A DNA stretch of 7,498 bases from JAPLHV01 sp964464245. GTDB taxonomy: Bacteria > Caldisericota > JANLFM01. A program made the translations under genes and the position numbers. The number at the start of each line of letters is the position of its first letter. Positions within the stretch are counted from its first letter, which is position 1. Below are positions 5,721 through 7,498 of the stretch, piece after piece. The DNA lies in NCBI GenBank assembly GCA_964464245.1, contig CAYXFH010000069.1, positions 1 to 7,498 on the forward strand. Reading direction: 5' to 3'. A model generated the notes under the pieces. That model was not told where the DNA came from, made no database searches, and worked only from the letters and a program-made list of their open reading frames with translations.

Positions 5721-5745
5721 AAAAAAAGCGATCCCGCAGATCCTT
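5721..5745 (-). terminator. Weak candidate terminator between hepT and psuK
   Basis: On the minus strand GATC, a five-base loop and GATC (4-bp stem) are followed by GC and seven T's. The stem is short for an intrinsic terminator. It sits about 110 bases after the hepT stop and upstream of the psuK -10 candidate, where a terminator would be expected. Confidence 0.25.
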
Positions 5746-5776
5746 CTCCTCCTGACTTGCTCCACGACCGATTCCT

Positions 5777-5841
5777 ATGGAGCCTGCACCCGGAATGGAG
5801 CCTGCACCCGTCGCCCCCTGTCTCCCCGAAAACAGGGACAG
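5777..5841. repeat. Short direct repeat and hairpin after hepT
   Basis: ATGGAGCCTGCACCCG occurs at 5777-5792 and again at 5795-5810, with a period of 18 bases. Just beyond, CTGTCTCCC (5818-5826) can pair with GGGACAG (5835-5841) with one bulged base. The stretch lies between hepT and psuK and has no gene. Its function is unknown. Confidence 0.55.
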
Positions 5842-5855
5842 CGAGGGAATTGATA

Positions 5856-6293
5856 CTATCCGCCTTCTTTTTCGGCTTCCACCACAGAGGCCAAGCATTG
5901 CAGGAAGAGGTTGAAATCCTTCATTTCAGTCTGAAGGATACGATAGATCTCTTCCGGGTCGATCTCCCAATAAAGGTGGACCAGGCGGTTGCGAAAACGA
6001 GCCATCTTCTTTAGATCACCGGCCAAGAACTCCCCTAGATACCCAGCCTCGAAGAGGACTTGGAAAGTGTCGGCGTAGTCCTTGGGTGAGCGCAACCCGG
6101 CGCGAGCCGCCCAGTGACCTGCGAGGTCGATGATCGCTTCGATGGCAGCTATAAAGTTATACTTGGCGCTGCTCTGTTTGTGGGCATCGGATAGGAACTC
6201 CGCCTTCGGGAGGATGGCAACCTCCTTCAACAGGCGCATGCTGGCGCGAAGCGAGCCGGTCAGCTTGGTTAGACGTTCTCGATCGAGGCTCAT
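5856..6293 (-). CDS. hepT: HepT-like HEPN-domain RNase (DUF86), toxin of a HEPN-MNT pair
   Basis: HEPN proteins of this type are all-helical RNases; in characterised HepT/MntA systems the toxin acts on RNA and is silenced when its partner adds AMP to a tyrosine near the active site. Residues 101-108, RNRLVHLY, give the diagnostic Rx4HxY motif: R101 and H106 are the expected catalytic pair and Y108 the modified tyrosine. The protein has 145 residues, normal for the family, and is predicted to be helical throughout. The ATG at 6293 overlaps the mntA stop (ATGA), which fixes the start; an in-frame start at 6347 would reach far into mntA and is unlikely. With translational coupling the antitoxin is made first. 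Stability or defence roles are inferred from the family. Confidence 0.9.
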   Translation of the reverse strand: MSLDRERLTKLTGSLRASMRLLKEVAILPKAEFLSDAHKQSSAKYNFIAAIEAIIDLAGHWAARAGLRSPKDYADTFQVLFEAGYLGEFLAGDLKKMARFRNRLVHLYWEIDPEEIYRILQTEMKDFNLFLQCLASVVEAEKEGG

Positions 6294-6718
6294 GAAATCC
6301 CGAGAGCCTCTTGCAAATAGGCGTCCAATTTGGGCCGGAACTCCCAATACTCTTTTCGGGTAAGCAGTTCGTAGTCTTCCCGGTAGTCAGGGTCACGATC
6401 CAGCAGCACCACGCCCTCGTCGGCGACGCGGCAGCGAAAGGCGAGAGGCGCTCGATTCAAGACCTGAAGATCGACCGGGAAGGAGATCGCTTCCTCGATG
6501 GTCATCTCCAGGGGGATGGCGAAGCCCAGGGTGAGGCGGTGTTCCTGGTCGAGCGCGTTAAAGGCCGGCTCCGTCAGATAGACGGCTAAATCCACATCGC
6601 CCGGCTGAGTGGAACAAAGGGAAGAACCGTGCAGGTAAGCGAAGAGGATCTCCTGGCGAGCAGCCAGACAGCGGACCATCCGTTCGACTTTCTCTTGCGG
6701 CAGGGCAACTGGTTCCAT
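6290..6718 (-). CDS. mntA: MNT-domain nucleotidyltransferase, antitoxin of the HEPN-MNT pair
   Basis: A minimal nucleotidyltransferase of the polymerase-beta superfamily, expected to AMPylate and so inhibit the adjacent HepT. From the ATG at 6718 the protein has 142 residues. The nucleotide-binding motif is YLHGSS (28-33) followed by GDVDLAV (40-46): G31 and S32 with metal-binding D41 and D43. D83 in FPVDLQVLN is the third carboxylate. The spacing from GS to DxD is eight residues, about two shorter than in GSx10DxD members, yet all acidic residues are present. The alternative start is a GTG at 6760 that overlaps the bcp stop (GTGA); its extra 14 residues do not look conserved, so 6718 is preferred. 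Neither start has a strong ribosome site. The stop overlaps hepT. Confidence 0.9.
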   Translation of the reverse strand: MEPVALPQEKVERMVRCLAARQEILFAYLHGSSLCSTQPGDVDLAVYLTEPAFNALDQEHRLTLGFAIPLEMTIEEAISFPVDLQVLNRAPLAFRCRVADEGVVLLDRDPDYREDYELLTRKEYWEFRPKLDAYLQEALGIS

Positions 6719-6756
6719 TTTTTGGCTATCTCGCTGTTTGGGGAAGGCGCCCGCGC

Positions 6757-7245
6757 TCACAGCTGGCGGGGATGGTCGGTACGCGCCTCCTGGGCCAAGG
6801 CGGTTAGCACTTCCTCTGCATGCTCTTTTACCTTCACCGCAGGCCAGACCACTCGAATGTCCCCCTTGGGGTCGATGAGGAAAGTGCTGCGGATCACTCC
6901 CTCATACTCTTTACCATAAAGGCTCTTTTTCCCCCAGGCGCCGTATGCAGCAATGACGGCATGTTCTTGATCGCTGAGCAAGCGAATCTTCAGTTGGTGC
7001 TTGGCCCGGAAACGGCTGTGGCTCTCCGGCGAGTTCGGGCTGACCCCGATTACTTCAGCCCCCAAGCTGTGGAACTTCTCCAGGTGAGAGGTAAAATCGA
7101 CGGCTTCCAAGGTGCAGCCGCTGGTGTTGTCTTTGGGATAGAAATAGAGAACCAACCATTGGCCGATGAACACATCCAGGCAAGTTTCCCTGCCGTCCTG
7201 ATCCTGGAGGCAGAAAACAGGCGCTGTTTCTCCTACTTGAACCAT
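6757..7245 (-). CDS. bcp: Peroxiredoxin of the Bcp/PrxQ type
   Basis: A thiol peroxidase that reduces hydrogen peroxide and organic hydroperoxides in the cytoplasm. The thioredoxin-fold core shows VLYFYPKDNTSGCTLEAVDF (32-51), with peroxidatic C44 in the TSGC variant of TPGC and T41 beside it. IRSTFLIDPKG supplies the conserved arginine. E. coli Bcp has a resolving cysteine five residues after the peroxidatic one; here that position is V49. The protein is therefore likely of the 1-Cys kind or uses another thiol (C12 or C22 are the only others). The length of 162 residues is usual. The ATG at 7245 has AGGAGG (7251-7256) five bases upstream, the strongest ribosome site in the operon. It is the first gene of a bcp-mntA-hepT run. 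Confidence 0.95.
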   Translation of the reverse strand: MVQVGETAPVFCLQDQDGRETCLDVFIGQWLVLYFYPKDNTSGCTLEAVDFTSHLEKFHSLGAEVIGVSPNSPESHSRFRAKHQLKIRLLSDQEHAVIAAYGAWGKKSLYGKEYEGVIRSTFLIDPKGDIRVVWPAVKVKEHAEEVLTALAQEARTDHPRQL

Positions 7246-7271
7246 GCCTTCCTCCTCTACTCGTTTCCCTG

Positions 7272-7301
7272 ATTGTATCGCCTTCCCGGCTGCTGTCCCA
7301 A
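7272..7301 (-). promoter_or_regulatory. Candidate promoter for bcp-mntA-hepT
   Basis: On the minus strand TTGGGA (7296-7301) and TACAAT (7272-7277) are 18 bases apart; the -10 matches five of six consensus positions and the -35 four of six. Transcription would start near 7265, leaving a leader of about 20 bases that still contains the bcp ribosome site. It lies between the stop of the upstream gene and bcp, so bcp need not depend on read-through. Confidence 0.45.
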
Positions 7302-7328
7302 CAAGGCTCTTCTTTCCTGCTGTCGCGA

Positions 7329-7498
7329 TTAAAAAGGGGATCGCAGGTAGAAGGGCAGCACCTGGCTTGCCGGCCGGCCTTCACCTTTGCGGAAGCCTTC
7401 CCAGGTCAGCCGGCCGAGGCTGCCCGGACGCAGCACCCAGGCATCCGATGGCGCTCGATGAAAGCCAGCGAAGGGGATCCAGCCAAGCGGTTCCCCGG
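7329..7498 (-). CDS. tsaB: Probable TsaB, C-terminal end (cut by window edge)
   Basis: Only the last 56 or so codons are present, ending in TAA at 7329-7331. The tail reads RPGSLGRLTWEGFRKGEG, then RPASQVLPFYLRSPF. This resembles the C-terminus of TsaB, where a helix of the type LARLAxExxxxGE is followed by DPAxxxPLYLRPP. TsaB is the non-catalytic, ASKHA-fold partner of TsaD in making the N6-threonylcarbamoyladenosine base of tRNA. The match rests on a short tail recalled from memory, so the assignment is moderate; that it is the end of a real minus-strand gene is more certain. It is 83 bases upstream of bcp. Confidence 0.5.
   Translation of the reverse strand, partial: GEPLGWIPFAGFHRAPSDAWVLRPGSLGRLTWEGFRKGEGRPASQVLPFYLRSPF

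Noticed and set aside
5023..5853. Long plus-strand frame of 276 codons opposite psuK
   Set aside because: It is the antisense shadow of psuK and of the upstream spacer. PfkB signatures are all on the minus strand.
1..7498. Absence of AAGCTT as evidence of site avoidance by the HindIII-type system
   Set aside because: I found no AAGCTT by eye, but only one or two would be expected by chance in a window of this size, so the absence carries little weight.

Overview
The window is bacterial DNA. All intact housekeeping genes lie on the minus strand, are closely packed with 4-base overlaps, and have Shine-Dalgarno sites. The alpha subunit of the two-subunit glycyl-tRNA synthetase, together with TsaB, Bcp and the PsuK/PsuG pair, fits a moderately GC-rich free-living bacterium. 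Protein style and dispersed repeats are compatible with Chloroflexota (Anaerolineae-like), but that placement is an impression and not shown by the sequence.

Read right to left in the direction of minus-strand transcription, the layout begins with the C-terminal end of a probable tsaB (7329-7498). It is followed by a small operon: a Bcp-type peroxiredoxin (6757-7245), an MNT-domain nucleotidyltransferase (mntA-like, ending at 6290) and a HEPN/DUF86 HepT-like RNase (5856-6293). Next comes the pseudouridine catabolism pair psuK (4747-5640) and psuG (3851-4750). On the far left is the start of glyQ (1-365), cut by the window edge.

Between psuG and glyQ lies about 3.4 kb of different character. 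It holds the only convincing plus-strand genes: a two-gene type II restriction-modification system with a HindIII-family endonuclease (1516-2433) and a beta-class DNA methyltransferase (2430-3410), joined by an ATGA overlap. Around the pair are repeat-rich, mostly non-coding stretches: an 18-bp tandem array, a three-copy 25-bp dispersed repeat, and a 198-bp miniature inverted-repeat element (3569-3766). The whole block is bounded by a 23-bp perfect inverted repeat (424-446 and 3827-3849). The right copy ends two bases short of the psuG stop codon, and the left copy is about 60 bases upstream of the glyQ start. This is best read as an accessory insertion between housekeeping genes.

Functionally, PsuK phosphorylates pseudouridine and PsuG splits the product to uracil and ribose 5-phosphate. 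MntA and HepT form a toxin-antitoxin style pair in which the nucleotidyltransferase silences the RNase. The restriction-modification genes give host or self-protection, predicted at AAGCTT. No AAGCTT site was found by eye in the window, which is compatible with that specificity but not significant at this length.
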